Below, one piece after another: positions 25,076 through 36,189 of a DNA stretch of 64,000 nt. The notes under the pieces are model-generated. The model searched no databases, was not told the origin of the DNA, and saw nothing but the letters and a program-made list of their open reading frames with translations. The position numbers and the translations under genes are program-made. Origin of the DNA: Streptomyces sp. NBC_00582. GTDB lineage: Bacteria > Actinomycetota > Actinomycetes > Streptomycetales > Streptomycetaceae. Location of the stretch: assembly GCF_036345155.1 (NCBI RefSeq), contig NZ_CP107772.1:7998001-8062000 (forward strand), read 5' to 3'. The first letter of the stretch is position 1. Every line of letters begins with the position of its first letter.

Positions 25076-25717
25076 ATGGGCCGTGTGCGACTCGAAGCGA
25101 TCACCTGGGAACGGCTCGGCGACCTCCTCGTGGAGCGGCTGCTCGACCTGAAGCCGACGGACGGCAGCCCCTGGCCCCGCATCGCCTTCGACGGTGCACC
25201 GGCGGCCCGCCCCGGAGACCTCGCCGAACGCGTCGCGGAGGCCCTGCGGATACGCGGCCGCGCCTCCCGTGTCGTGGACGCGCACGGCTTCCTGCGCTCC
25301 GCGTCCCTGCGCCTGGAGTACGGCCGTCATGACGTCGAGGCCTACTACAACGGCTGGTTCGACACCGGCACCCTATGGCGCGAGGTGTTCGGCCCCCTCG
25401 AACCCGGCGGCGACGGGCGGATCCTGCCCGACTTCTGGGACCCGGCCACGGACCGGGCCACCCGCAGCCCGTACGTCCACCTTCCGCCGGGCGGTTTCCT
25501 GTTGCTCCACGGCCCCCTCCTGTTGCGGCACTGGTTCCCCTTCGACCTCACCGTCCATGTCCAGCTCTCCCCGGCGGCCCTGCGCCGGCGCACACCCGAG
25601 CCGGACCGGTGGACGCTGCCCGCCTTCGACACCTACGCCGAGGAGACCGACCCGGCCACCACGGCCGACGTCCTCGTCCGCGCGGACGATCCCCGCCACC
25701 CCGCGTGGGGCGGGTGA
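25076..25717 (+). CDS. Uridine kinase-like protein with degenerate P-loop
   Basis: 213 residues. The fold follows uridine kinase: a first strand RIAFDGAPAARPGDLA, then VVDAHGFLRSASLRLEYGRHDVEAYYNGWFD (nucleoside site) and later LLLHGPLLLRHWFPFDLTVHVQLS. The P-loop that should read GxxxxGK[ST] lacks the Lys, so ordinary ATP hydrolysis is unlikely or uses other residues. It probably descends from a nucleoside kinase. Start at ATG 25076; a GTG at 25082 is possible. It is the only plus-strand gene in this stretch before the CBS gene. Confidence 0.78.
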   Translation: MGRVRLEAITWERLGDLLVERLLDLKPTDGSPWPRIAFDGAPAARPGDLAERVAEALRIRGRASRVVDAHGFLRSASLRLEYGRHDVEAYYNGWFDTGTLWREVFGPLEPGGDGRILPDFWDPATDRATRSPYVHLPPGGFLLLHGPLLLRHWFPFDLTVHVQLSPAALRRRTPEPDRWTLPAFDTYAEETDPATTADVLVRADDPRHPAWGG

Positions 25718-25877
25718 CACCTCCATCGAGCTCCGCGGCACCCCCGAGATCCTCCCGGAGCCCGGCGGACGGCTCCCCGGTGAGATGCGGGCGCCCGCGG
25801 ACACCGTGAGAATGGAGGGGCGCCGGGACCAGCGGTGCCCCCGCGCCGCGCCGGCCGTCCGGCATCGGGAGGTACCC

Positions 25878-26312
25878 ATGACCACAGCCTCAGACATCAT
25901 GCACCGGGGCGCCCGCTGGATCCCCGCCCATGAAACCCTCGACCGCGCCGCGCAGTTGATGCGCGAGCTCAACGTCGGAGCCCTGCCCATCGGTGACGAC
26001 AACGACCGGCTCTGCGGCATCCTCACCGACCGCGACATCGTCGTCGGCTGTGTGGCCATGGGTCGCGACCCGGCCAGGGTCACCGCCGGAGAGATGGCCC
26101 AGGGCACCCCGCGCTGGATCGACGCGAACGCCGATGTCGGCGACGTGCTCGGCGAGATGCGCGACCACCAGATCCGCCGGCTGCCCGTCATCGAGAACAA
26201 GCGGCTGGTCGGCATGATCAGCGAGGCCGACCTCGCCCGGCATCTGAGCGAGGGCCAGATCGCCTCCTTCGCCGAGAGCGTCTACGCCAGGACCGGTCCC
26301 GCCCCGCACTGA
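25878..26312 (+). CDS. CBS-domain pair protein
   Basis: 144 residues from the ATG at 25878 behind GGGAGG. It consists of two CBS domains and little else: SDIMHRGARWIPAHETLDRAAQLM, GILTDRDIVVGCV, then a second copy ending RRLPVIENKRLVGMISEADLARHL. Paired CBS modules bind adenine nucleotides and act as energy or redox sensors for a partner. In Streptomyces such stand-alone proteins are often stress- or dormancy-linked, but no partner is adjacent. Upstream kinase-like gene is separated by 160 bp. Confidence 0.9.
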   Translation: MTTASDIMHRGARWIPAHETLDRAAQLMRELNVGALPIGDDNDRLCGILTDRDIVVGCVAMGRDPARVTAGEMAQGTPRWIDANADVGDVLGEMRDHQIRRLPVIENKRLVGMISEADLARHLSEGQIASFAESVYARTGPAPH

Positions 26313-26359
26313 CACCCGCTCCGCACCGGCACCCGCCCCGGGTGCGGAGCCGGGTGCCG

Positions 26360-27487
26360 TCAGAGCCAGCCGTTGCGCCGGAAGCCGCGGTACAGCACCA
26401 GACAGGCCACGGATATCAGCCCGATGACCAGCGGATAGCCGAACCTCCAGTGCAGCTCCGGCATGTGGTCGAAGTTCATGCCGTACACCCCGCAGACCAT
26501 GGTCGGCACCGCGATCACCGCCGCCCAGGCCGTGATCTTCCGCATGTCCTCGTTCTGCGCGACCGTGACCTGCGCCAGATGCGCCTGCAGGATCGAGTTC
26601 AGCAGTTCGTCGAACGCGGCGATCTGCTCCGTGGCCCGCAGCAGATGGTCGGACACGTCCCGGAAGTACGCCTGTATCTCCGGCTCGACGACCCGCACCG
26701 GCCGGTCCGCGAGATCCAGCAGCGGGCGCTTGAGCGGGACCACCGCCCGCTTCAGCTCCAGCAGCTCACGCTTGAGCTGATAGATCCGCCCCGGATCGGC
26801 CCGCGCCCCGTTCTCCGCGAAGACGTCCGCCTCGACCTGGTCGATGTCGGCCTGCACGGCGTCCGTCACGTTCAGGTAGTCGTCGACGACATGGTCTGCG
26901 ATCGCGTGCAGCACCGCCGACGGTCCCTTGGCGAGCTGCGCCGGATCGGACTCCAGCTCCTCGCGCAGCGGACCCAGCGAACCGTGCCGCCCGTGCCGTA
27001 CCGTGACCACGAAGTCGCGGCCGACGAACACCATGATCTCGCCGGTGTTCACCACCTCGCTCGTCGCCGTGAGCTCCTCGTGCTCGACGTAGCAGACCGT
27101 CTTGAACACCGCGAACAGGGTCTCGCCGTACCGCTCGACCTTGGGCCGCTGATGCGCCTCGACGGCGTCCTCCACGGCCAGCGGATGCAGGTCGAAGAGC
27201 TCCGCGATGCCCGCGAACTCGGCGTTCGTCGGCTCGTGCAGCCCCAGCCAGACGAAGCCCTGGCCGCTCTTGCGGACTCGCTCCACCGTGTCGACCAGGT
27301 CGTCACGGACGGGGGCCCGCACCCCCTCCTGGTAGGTCACGCAGTTCACCACCGAGGAGCCCAGCGGGGAGCGCGCGGGGTGACTGAGGTCGACCTTGGC
27401 ATGCCGCCGGGCCAACCGCGCCACCCCGCGCAGGCCGCCGACCCGTCCGAGGCCGGTGACCTTCCGCAGATTCCCTGCCATGGTCAT
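26360..27487 (-). CDS. corA: CorA-family magnesium/cobalt channel
   Basis: 375 residues from the ATG at 27487 (MTMAGNLRKV), 6 bp after AAGGAG. A long soluble N-terminal domain and helical stalk lead to two C-terminal membrane helices. The first of these ends in the selectivity motif YGMNF, followed by DHMPEL. It forms a pentameric Mg(2+) channel in the membrane. A pair of DnaA-box-like 9-mers lies about 90-130 bp upstream of the start. Confidence 0.92.
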   Translation of the reverse strand: MTMAGNLRKVTGLGRVGGLRGVARLARRHAKVDLSHPARSPLGSSVVNCVTYQEGVRAPVRDDLVDTVERVRKSGQGFVWLGLHEPTNAEFAGIAELFDLHPLAVEDAVEAHQRPKVERYGETLFAVFKTVCYVEHEELTATSEVVNTGEIMVFVGRDFVVTVRHGRHGSLGPLREELESDPAQLAKGPSAVLHAIADHVVDDYLNVTDAVQADIDQVEADVFAENGARADPGRIYQLKRELLELKRAVVPLKRPLLDLADRPVRVVEPEIQAYFRDVSDHLLRATEQIAAFDELLNSILQAHLAQVTVAQNEDMRKITAWAAVIAVPTMVCGVYGMNFDHMPELHWRFGYPLVIGLISVACLVLYRGFRRNGWL

Positions 27488-27575
27488 CTGGATCTCCTTG
27501 CGTGGCTCTCCTCGCGCCGTACTCCTGCGCCCTGGCCGGCCAGTCTGCCAGGCTCGCGCATGCCGTGGGTAAGCC

Positions 27576-27617
27576 TGTGGAAAGGGGCGGTTCCGCTTTG
27601 TTCCCGCCTGTGGACAA
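27576..27617 (-). promoter_or_regulatory. Two DnaA-box-like 9-mers upstream of corA
   Basis: On the minus strand TTGTCCACA (27617-27609) and CTTTCCACA (27584-27576) lie 33 bp apart in the same orientation. TTGTCCACA is the preferred Streptomyces DnaA box. They lie between corA and the divergent methyltransferase. Confidence 0.6.
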
Positions 27618-27758
27618 CGGGACCGGCGGCCACGACTGGGACGGATTCCCGCCCGCTCCGGCCCGACGATCGCCCCGTACCGTCCACATGCCCGCACGGT
27701 GTGAAGACCCGCCGCGTCGTCCGCCTCCCGCAAGCGGGACAACTGGGATGATCAGCAC

Positions 27759-28553
27759 ATGACGCGAACCGACGGGTACCTTCTCGACAACCAGCAGACC
27801 GAGGCGGCGGAACGCTTCGACGCCTTCGCCACCCTCTTCGACCCCACGACGTTCCGCCATCTTGAGGGGCTGGGCGTCGGACCCGGCTGGCGCTGCTGGG
27901 AGGTCGGGGCCGGCGGGACCTCGGTGGTGACCTGGCTGGCGAAGAAGGTCGGCCCCACCGGCAAGGTCGTCGCGACCGACATCGACACCTCACGGCTGGC
28001 CTCGGCCGCCCGCCCGCCGGTCGAGGTACGCGTCCACGACGTCGGCGCCGAGGAACCCCCGGCCGAGGGCTTCGACCTGGTGCACGCCCGGCTCGTCCTG
28101 GTCCACGTCCCGGACCGGGAACGGGCGTTGCGCTCGATGGTGAAGGCCCTGCGCCCCGGCGGACGCATCCTGGTCGAGGACGGCGACCCCGCCCTGCAGC
28201 CCCTGCTCTGCCCGGACGAGCACGGGCCCGCACAGCAGCTCGCGAACCGACTCCGCCACGGCTTCCGCACGCTGCTCGCCGACCGGGGCGCCGACCTCTC
28301 CTACGGCCGCAAGCTCCCGCGGCTGCTCCGCGAGGCCGGGCTGCAGCGCGTCGAGGCCGACGGCTACTTCCCGGTCACCTCATCGGCCTGCGCGGCCCTG
28401 GAGTCGGCGACCGTCCGCCAGATCCGTGAGCGACTCGTGGCCGGCGGACTCGCGACCGACGAGGAGATCGACCGCCACCTGGCCAACGTCGCCTCCGGCA
28501 CCATGGACCTGGCCACGGCACCGATGATCTCGGCGTGGGGGCGGAAGGGGTAG
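27759..28553 (+). CDS. Class I SAM-dependent methyltransferase
   Basis: 264 residues. The SAM-binding motif I is CWEVGAGGTSVVTWLA, followed by VVATDIDTSRLA (motif II acid), FDLVHARLVLVHVPDRERAL and LRPGGRILVEDGD. It is a small-molecule methyltransferase; the substrate is unknown, with no biosynthetic neighbours. It is divergent from corA and convergent with the PfkB gene, separated from that by only 24 bp. Confidence 0.87.
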   Translation: MTRTDGYLLDNQQTEAAERFDAFATLFDPTTFRHLEGLGVGPGWRCWEVGAGGTSVVTWLAKKVGPTGKVVATDIDTSRLASAARPPVEVRVHDVGAEEPPAEGFDLVHARLVLVHVPDRERALRSMVKALRPGGRILVEDGDPALQPLLCPDEHGPAQQLANRLRHGFRTLLADRGADLSYGRKLPRLLREAGLQRVEADGYFPVTSSACAALESATVRQIRERLVAGGLATDEEIDRHLANVASGTMDLATAPMISAWGRKG

Positions 28554-28577
28554 GGACGGCACACCCCCGTGGCGGCC

Positions 28578-29579
28578 TCAGCCGACCCTGTGCGTCCCGT
28601 TCGTGGGCGTCGGAGTCGCACCTTCCCCGGGCGTGGGTGGCCGGGCGCCCACTCGTTCCACCGCCCGCGCTCCCGCCCGGCACCCCTCGGCCGCCGCGGC
28701 CGCGGGCTTCGCGCCCCGCAGCAGCGACGTGAGGAATGCGCCCGTGAAGGCGTCGCCGGCGCCCGTGGTGTCCCGGGGCGCCGCCGGGACGGCCGGGACG
28801 GCGGCGAGGACCGCGCCGTCGCGTGCGACCAGCGCCCCGCCCGCCCCCTGCTTGGCCACCACGAGCGGAACACGACGACTCAGTTCGGCCGCCGCCCGCG
28901 CCCCGTCCGGCAGCCCGGTCAGCAGACACGACTCGTCCCGGCTGGGCAGCAGGACGTCCACCCCCTCGACGAGGGCGAGGAAACGGTCGACGCCCAGCTC
29001 CATCAGGAAGCCCGCCGACGCCGGGTCGAGGCTCGTCGGCACCCCACGCGCGCGTGCCGCCACCAACGCCGTGCGCACCAGCGCCCGCCCGGACGCGGAG
29101 AACAGCAGATAGCCCGACAGGTGCAGACGGCCCACGCCGTCCAGCAAGGCGTCCGACCAGTCGTCCGGTCCCAGCCGCAGCGCGGCGCCGCTGTCGGTAA
29201 GGAACGTCCGCTCGGCCGCGGCCTGTGCGTCGACCAGACAGATCACCGTCGCGGTCGGCGCCTGCGGATCGACGACGAGCCGGGGCCGTACCCCGCAGGC
29301 GGCCAGCTCCCGTTCGTGCCAGGCCGCCGCGTCGGCGCCCACCCGGCCGAGCAGCCGTACGTCCGTACACCCCCAGTGCGCGGCCCAGCACGCCACGTTG
29401 GCGCCCGCGCCGCCCGGCAGGGTCCGGATCGCGGCGGCCGTGTCCGTGCCCGACGCCAGCGCTCCCCGATGCAGGGCGACGACGTCCGTCACCACGTCGC
29501 CGACGACCAGCAGCGCCCCGCCCGACGGGAGCCCGCCCGCGCCGCGTGCGCGGGCCGGTCCGCCCGGGTGTCCGGTCAC
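28578..29579 (-). CDS. PfkB-family kinase, probable pseudouridine kinase
   Basis: 333 residues from a GTG at 29579 that overlaps the psuG stop by 4 nt. PfkB signatures are LPGGAGANVACWAA at the N terminus and DTTGAGDAFTGAFLTSLL (anion hole and catalytic Asp) near the C terminus. Coupling to psuG points to phosphorylation of pseudouridine to its 5'-phosphate, as in E. coli psuK-psuG. The specificity is inferred from context. The N-terminal 25 residues are Gly/Pro/Ala-rich and may not be translated if a later start is used. Confidence 0.85.
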   Translation of the reverse strand: MTGHPGGPARARGAGGLPSGGALLVVGDVVTDVVALHRGALASGTDTAAAIRTLPGGAGANVACWAAHWGCTDVRLLGRVGADAAAWHERELAACGVRPRLVVDPQAPTATVICLVDAQAAAERTFLTDSGAALRLGPDDWSDALLDGVGRLHLSGYLLFSASGRALVRTALVAARARGVPTSLDPASAGFLMELGVDRFLALVEGVDVLLPSRDESCLLTGLPDGARAAAELSRRVPLVVAKQGAGGALVARDGAVLAAVPAVPAAPRDTTGAGDAFTGAFLTSLLRGAKPAAAAAEGCRAGARAVERVGARPPTPGEGATPTPTNGTHRVG

Positions 29580-30484
29580 ACCTCGGCCCAGGCCGCCGCG
29601 ATCCGCGCCGCCAGCCGTACGTTGCCGCGCACCGCCGCCAGATTGGCGCTCAGGGACGCACCGTCGGTGTGCCGGACGAGATGGTCGAGGAGGAAGGGGG
29701 TGACCCCCTGGCCGGTGACGCCCGCCTCCTCGCACGCGTGCAGCGCGTCGGCGAGCACACGCGCGTGTACCTCGGGATCCAGTTGCTCCTCCTCGGGCAC
29801 CGGGTTGGCGACGATCAGCGCCGACTCCGGGCCGCCGAGGGTGTCCTGAGCCCGCATCACCTCGGCCACCTGCGCGGGTGTCTCCAGCGTCCAGTCCACC
29901 GGATGCCCCGAGTCGGACAGATAGAAGCCCGGGAAGCGGTCCGTGCCGTAACCGGCGATGGCCACGCCCAGGGTCTCCAGGCGCTGCAGGGTCGCCGGCA
30001 CGTCCAGGATCGACTTCACGCCCGCGCACACCACCGTGATCCGGGTGCGCGCCAGGAGCCCCAGGTCGGCCGACTCGTCCTGGGTCACCGTCCACTCCCG
30101 GTGCACCCCGCCCAGCCCGCCCGTCGCGAACACCCGCACACCCGCCAGCGCCGCCAGCAACGCCGTCGCGGACACCGTGGTCGCCCCGCTCGCCCCGGAC
30201 GCCACCGCGAGCGGCAGATCACGGTGGCCCAGCTTGCGTATGCCGTCCTCGTTGGCGACCCGCTCCAGCTGTTCCTTGTCGAGTCCGACATGGGGCCGCC
30301 CGTCCAGCACGGCGATCGTCGCCGGAACGGCGCCCTCCGCCCGCACGACCGACTCCAGCTCCCGCGCCACCTGGAGGTTGCGCGGGCGGGGCAGCCCGTG
30401 GGCGATGATCGTGGACTCCAGAGCCACCACGGGGCGACGCGCGTCGACCGCCTCCCGCACCTCTTCCGACACCACCAGCACCAT
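29576..30484 (-). CDS. psuG: Pseudouridine-5'-phosphate glycosidase
   Basis: 302 residues from the ATG at 30484, with CAGGAG upstream. PsuG hallmarks are ALESTIIAHGLPRPRNL, DGRPHVGLDKEQLERVA, VFATGGLGGVHRE, VCAGVKSILDVPATLQRLET and the C-terminal LDHLVRHTDGASLSANLAAVRGN. It splits pseudouridine 5'-phosphate into uracil and ribose 5-phosphate, recycling modified RNA bases. Together with the coupled kinase it makes a complete two-step pseudouridine degradation route in the cytosol. Confidence 0.94.
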   Translation of the reverse strand: MVLVVSEEVREAVDARRPVVALESTIIAHGLPRPRNLQVARELESVVRAEGAVPATIAVLDGRPHVGLDKEQLERVANEDGIRKLGHRDLPLAVASGASGATTVSATALLAALAGVRVFATGGLGGVHREWTVTQDESADLGLLARTRITVVCAGVKSILDVPATLQRLETLGVAIAGYGTDRFPGFYLSDSGHPVDWTLETPAQVAEVMRAQDTLGGPESALIVANPVPEEEQLDPEVHARVLADALHACEEAGVTGQGVTPFLLDHLVRHTDGASLSANLAAVRGNVRLAARIAAAWAEV

Positions 30485-30555
30485 GCGCCTGTCTCCTGTC
30501 CTCGGGTCCTCCCTCATCTCTGGCGGGCGGCGCACCCGGCCAAACCCCGGAGGCC

Positions 30556-31110
30556 TCAGAACAGCGGCTCGGGCAGGACCCCTTCCAGCGCGAGCAGCTT
30601 CCGCTTGGTCTCCAGACCGCCCCCGAACCCGCCGATGCCGCCGTCGCTCTCGACGACCCGGTGACAGGGCACGACGACCGGCAGCGGGTTGGCGCCCATC
30701 GCCGTCCCCACCGCCTGCGCCGCGCCCGGCTGCCCGACCCGGCCGGCCAGATCTCCGTAGCCGACGACCGCGCCGTACGGCACCCCGGAGGCGAGCTCGC
30801 GCAGCACCTGGCGGTTGAAGCCCGAGATCAGCGACCAGTCCAGGGGCAGCTCGAAATCGCGCCGCTCCCCCGCGAAGTAGGCGTCGACCTGGCGTATCGC
30901 CTCGGCCAGCAGCGGGGAACCGGGCGCTTCGACGGGCTCCGTGCCCAGCCGGTCCGCGAGCCGGCCGAGGGCCCGGTCCCGGACCGTCTCGGTGGCGTGG
31001 AACACGACGTTGACCAGCCCCTCGCGGGTCGCGGCCAGCAGCAGCGGACCGATGTCGGTGCCGACGACGGCCCACACGACCTGCTGCCCGTTCTCCCCAT
31101 CGCTGTTCAT
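30556..31110 (-). CDS. ogt: Methylated-DNA-protein-cysteine methyltransferase
   Basis: 184 residues from the ATG at 31110 (MNSDGENGQQ). A methionine 10 codons earlier has no better ribosome site. The suicide-acceptor motif VVVPCHRVV places the active Cys at 149, preceded by VPYGAVVGYGDLA with the DNA-contacting Tyr. It transfers the methyl from O6-methylguanine to itself. There is no AraC-type Ada domain, so it is of the Ogt type. Lies near uvrB but in its own unit. Confidence 0.93.
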   Translation of the reverse strand: MNSDGENGQQVVWAVVGTDIGPLLLAATREGLVNVVFHATETVRDRALGRLADRLGTEPVEAPGSPLLAEAIRQVDAYFAGERRDFELPLDWSLISGFNRQVLRELASGVPYGAVVGYGDLAGRVGQPGAAQAVGTAMGANPLPVVVPCHRVVESDGGIGGFGGGLETKRKLLALEGVLPEPLF

Positions 31111-31159
31111 GCGACCCACCGTACGGCCCGCCACTGACAACGGGCCGGCACCGGCGGCG

Positions 31160-32032
31160 TCAGTACCAGTACAGAGCGCGACGCACCACGTCGGGCTTGT
31201 TGGTGATCACACCGTCGGCCCCGTTCCGGGCGACGGTCCTCGCGGTGGCGGCGTCGTCGACCGTCCAGACGAAGACCTTCATCGGTGTGCCGTGCGGTCC
31301 GGCCAGGGCGTGCACCGCGTCGACATAGCTTCGGGTCAGGGCCGTGTGCGAGGGGTTGATCAGATCGGCGAAGACCGCGTACCGGGCCAGGTCCTCCTTG
31401 GCCGGAGCTCCCAGCAGACCGGTCCGCACCCCCGGCTTCAGCGCGTGCACCGCGCGCAGACTGTCGGCGCTGAAGCTCTGCACGACGAGCCGGCCGGTCA
31501 GATGCCGCCGGTCGAGCCAGCCCTCGTTGCTCAGCAGCTTCAGGGTCTGCTGTTCGATGCCCGGATACAGCTCGGGGTTCTTGATCTCCAGGAGCAGTTT
31601 CTGGTGGTGGCGCTCCACCCGCTCCATGTACTGCCGCAGTGTCGGCACGCGCGTGCCCGCGTACGTCGCGCCGAACCAGCTCCCCGCGTCCAGCCGCGCG
31701 ATCTCGGCCGCCGTGAAGTCCTTCACCTTCCAGGGGGCACGGTCGGGGAAGACCTCCTCCACGTTCGTCGTACGGCGCAGAGTGTCGTCGTGGATCACCA
31801 CGAGCTCGCCGTCCTTGGTGCGCTGGACGTCGTTCTCAACCCAGGCGATGCCCAGAGCCGCGGCCTCGTCGACGGCGGCCAGGGTGTTCTCCGGCGCGAG
31901 CGTGGAGGCCCCCCGGTGGGCGACGACCACCGCGTGCGGGGGGATGCCCGCCGTCGCGTCGTGGACCGGCAGCAGCAGGGCGACGACGCCCAGGAGCGCG
32001 GTGGTGGTAACGGCTACTGTGCGCGCGTGCAT
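31160..32032 (-). CDS. Secreted glycerophosphodiester phosphodiesterase
   Basis: 290 residues. A signal peptide (hydrophobic segment to about residue 28, ending near ATAG) precedes a GDPD domain. The catalytic VVAHRGASTLAPENTLAAVD has the HRG and Glu pair, then ENDVQRTKDGELVVIHDDTL supplies metal-binding Glu/Asp and His, with LLLEIKNP and FVWTVDD later. It hydrolyses glycerophosphodiesters outside the cell to glycerol 3-phosphate and alcohols, probably for phosphate or carbon scavenging. Confidence 0.93.
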   Translation of the reverse strand: MHARTVAVTTTALLGVVALLLPVHDATAGIPPHAVVVAHRGASTLAPENTLAAVDEAAALGIAWVENDVQRTKDGELVVIHDDTLRRTTNVEEVFPDRAPWKVKDFTAAEIARLDAGSWFGATYAGTRVPTLRQYMERVERHHQKLLLEIKNPELYPGIEQQTLKLLSNEGWLDRRHLTGRLVVQSFSADSLRAVHALKPGVRTGLLGAPAKEDLARYAVFADLINPSHTALTRSYVDAVHALAGPHGTPMKVFVWTVDDAATARTVARNGADGVITNKPDVVRRALYWY

Positions 32033-32306
32033 GCGTACTCCTCGCGTCGGATGCTCACGTACCGCTCAACTGTGACAGCACAGAGTCAACGACGGAGAGG
32101 GGTGCAGGATGACCACAGGAGGGAAGGAGACGCCCGGGACCGCTCACCGCTGCCGCACATGTACGGCAAGGACGTGTTTCTTTGCCGGAAAATCGTTCGA
32201 CCATTCCGGTGGGGGTCATACTCTCTCTCAGCCTTGACCGCCGGTGCGGTCCTGGGAGGGGCGCGAAAAGGAAAAAGCACACAACAGGGCGGAAGGGCAA
32301 CCGCGC

Positions 32307-33170
32307 ATGCAAGGCACGGTCGACGGATTCAGCTACGGAATCGTCACACCGCTGGTGGCCTATCTCATGGCCTGCCTCGGCGGTGCACTCGGCCTGCGCT
32401 GCACGACCAGAGCCCTCCTCGTCGCCCACTCCTGGCGTCCCGGATGGCTAGCGCTCGGCTCGGCGGCGATCGGCTCCGGCATCTGGACCATGCACTTCAT
32501 CGCGATGATGGGCTTCACGGTCGCGGGCGCCCCGATCCACTACGACAAACCGACGACCTACGGCAGCCTCGGCGTCGCCATCCTGATGGTGGGGGTGGGG
32601 ATCTTCATCGTCGGCTACCGGGGCGCGCGCGGCACCGCGCTGTTCACCGGCGGCACCATCACCGGCCTGGGCATCGCGTCGATGCACTACCTCGGCATGG
32701 CCGGGATGCGGTTCAACGGCAAGCTGGAGTACAACACGTTCACGGTCGGCGTCTCGGTCGCGATAGCCATGGCGGCCGCCACCGCCGCGCTGTGGTCGGC
32801 CGGCCAGGTCCGGGGCTTTCTGTGGAGCGTGGGCGCCAGCCTCGTCATGGGGCTCGCCGTCACGGGCATGCACTACACGGGCATGGCCGCGCTCAACGTC
32901 CACCTGCACGCGACCGGCAGCCCGGCCGAGGGCGACTCGCCCGCCGCCCTCCTCGCGCCGATGCTGATCGGCCCCCTCACCTTCCTGCTGCTCGCCGGCA
33001 TCGTCGTCATGTTCGACCCGTTGATGCTGGGCAAGCCCCGCTGGACCCCCGTCGAACACAAGCCCGGAGTCCCGGCGCACCCGGCCGTGCAGCACTCCGC
33101 CCGCCGTCCGGCCCTGCGCACCCGCCGCAAGGTCGCCCACCGCGAGTCCCGCACCCCGCAGAACCGCTGA
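32307..33170 (+). CDS. MHYT-domain membrane sensor
   Basis: 287 residues from the ATG at 32307 with GGAAGGG upstream. It shows seven hydrophobic helices and three copies of the MHYT-type motif: [20 protein letters not shown] and [14 protein letters not shown] domains are thought to bind copper and sense a gas or redox signal. A basic cytosolic tail follows, with no attached GGDEF, EAL or kinase domain, so output is unknown. Confidence 0.92.
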   Translation: MQGTVDGFSYGIVTPLVAYLMACLGGALGLRCTTRALLVAHSWRPGWLALGSAAIGSGIWTMHFIAMMGFTVAGAPIHYDKPTTYGSLGVAILMVGVGIFIVGYRGARGTALFTGGTITGLGIASMHYLGMAGMRFNGKLEYNTFTVGVSVAIAMAAATAALWSAGQVRGFLWSVGASLVMGLAVTGMHYTGMAALNVHLHATGSPAEGDSPAALLAPMLIGPLTFLLLAGIVVMFDPLMLGKPRWTPVEHKPGVPAHPAVQHSARRPALRTRRKVAHRESRTPQNR

Positions 33171-33252
33171 ATCCGGCCGCCGCAGCGGGGTCGCGTCCCG
33201 CGAAACCGCTGATCCGGCCCGGTTGTCAGTGGGTGGTCGTACGGTGGATGGC

Positions 33253-35397
<2,145 letters not shown>

Positions 35398-35557
35398 CGG
35401 ACCCGTGCGGTTGCCGTGCCCGGGCCGCGACGCGCAGTGTTGCAAGACCGACACAAAGTGCGTGCCCGGGTACGGCACTGTCAGTGCCTGTGCGTAGGGT
35501 TTTCGGCAACCGCGGAGTCCGCGGCAACAGGGGACAGTTCGAGAGGGGAATCAGCCC

Positions 35558-36136
35558 GTGACCGTCAACATGACCAAGGGCCAGGCCATCAGTCTGCAGA
35601 AGAACGACGGGGGCAGCCTGACCGCGGTCCGCATGGGTCTCGGTTGGCAGGCGGCCCCGCGGCGCGGCCTGTTCGGCTCCCGCACCCGGGAGATCGACCT
35701 CGACGCCTCCGCCGTCCTGTTCGCGGACAAGCAGCCCGTCGACGTCGTCTTCTTCCGTCACCTGGTGAGCGACGACGGCTCCGTGCGGCACACCGGTGAC
35801 AACCTCGTCGGCGGCGTCGGCCAGGGCGGCGACGACGAGGCGATCCTGGTCGACCTCGCGCGCGTCCCGGTCCACATCGACCAGATCGTCTTCACCGTGA
35901 ACTCCTTCACGGGCCAGACCTTCCAGGAGGTGCAGAACGCCTTCTGCCGTCTGGTCGACGAGACCAACGGCCAGGAGCTGGCGCGCTACACGCTCGCGGG
36001 CGGCGGTGGCTACACGGCCCAGATCATGGCCAAGGTGCACCGCGCGGGCTCCGGCTGGACGATGACGGCCCTCGGTGCCCCGGCCAACGGCCGTACCTTC
36101 CAGGACCTGATGCCCGCCCTCGTTCCGCTCCTGTAA
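35558..36136 (+). CDS. TerD-family protein
   Basis: 192 residues from the GTG at 35558. The TerD domain is complete (KGQAISLQKNDGGSLTAVRMGLGWQ, REIDLDASAVLF, HTGDNLVGG, GDDEAILVDLARVPVHIDQIVFTV). Family members bind calcium through these Asp-rich loops and contribute to stress or metal/tellurite responses and membrane-linked signalling. It precedes a second TerD-like gene by 53 bp and a TerC gene further on, forming a ter-type island between uvrB and the antiporter. Confidence 0.92.
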   Translation: MTVNMTKGQAISLQKNDGGSLTAVRMGLGWQAAPRRGLFGSRTREIDLDASAVLFADKQPVDVVFFRHLVSDDGSVRHTGDNLVGGVGQGGDDEAILVDLARVPVHIDQIVFTVNSFTGQTFQEVQNAFCRLVDETNGQELARYTLAGGGGYTAQIMAKVHRAGSGWTMTALGAPANGRTFQDLMPALVPLL

Positions 36137-36189
36137 CGAGCCCGGCCGACGGACACGACACCACCACACGCGACACAGGGGGACAGGCG

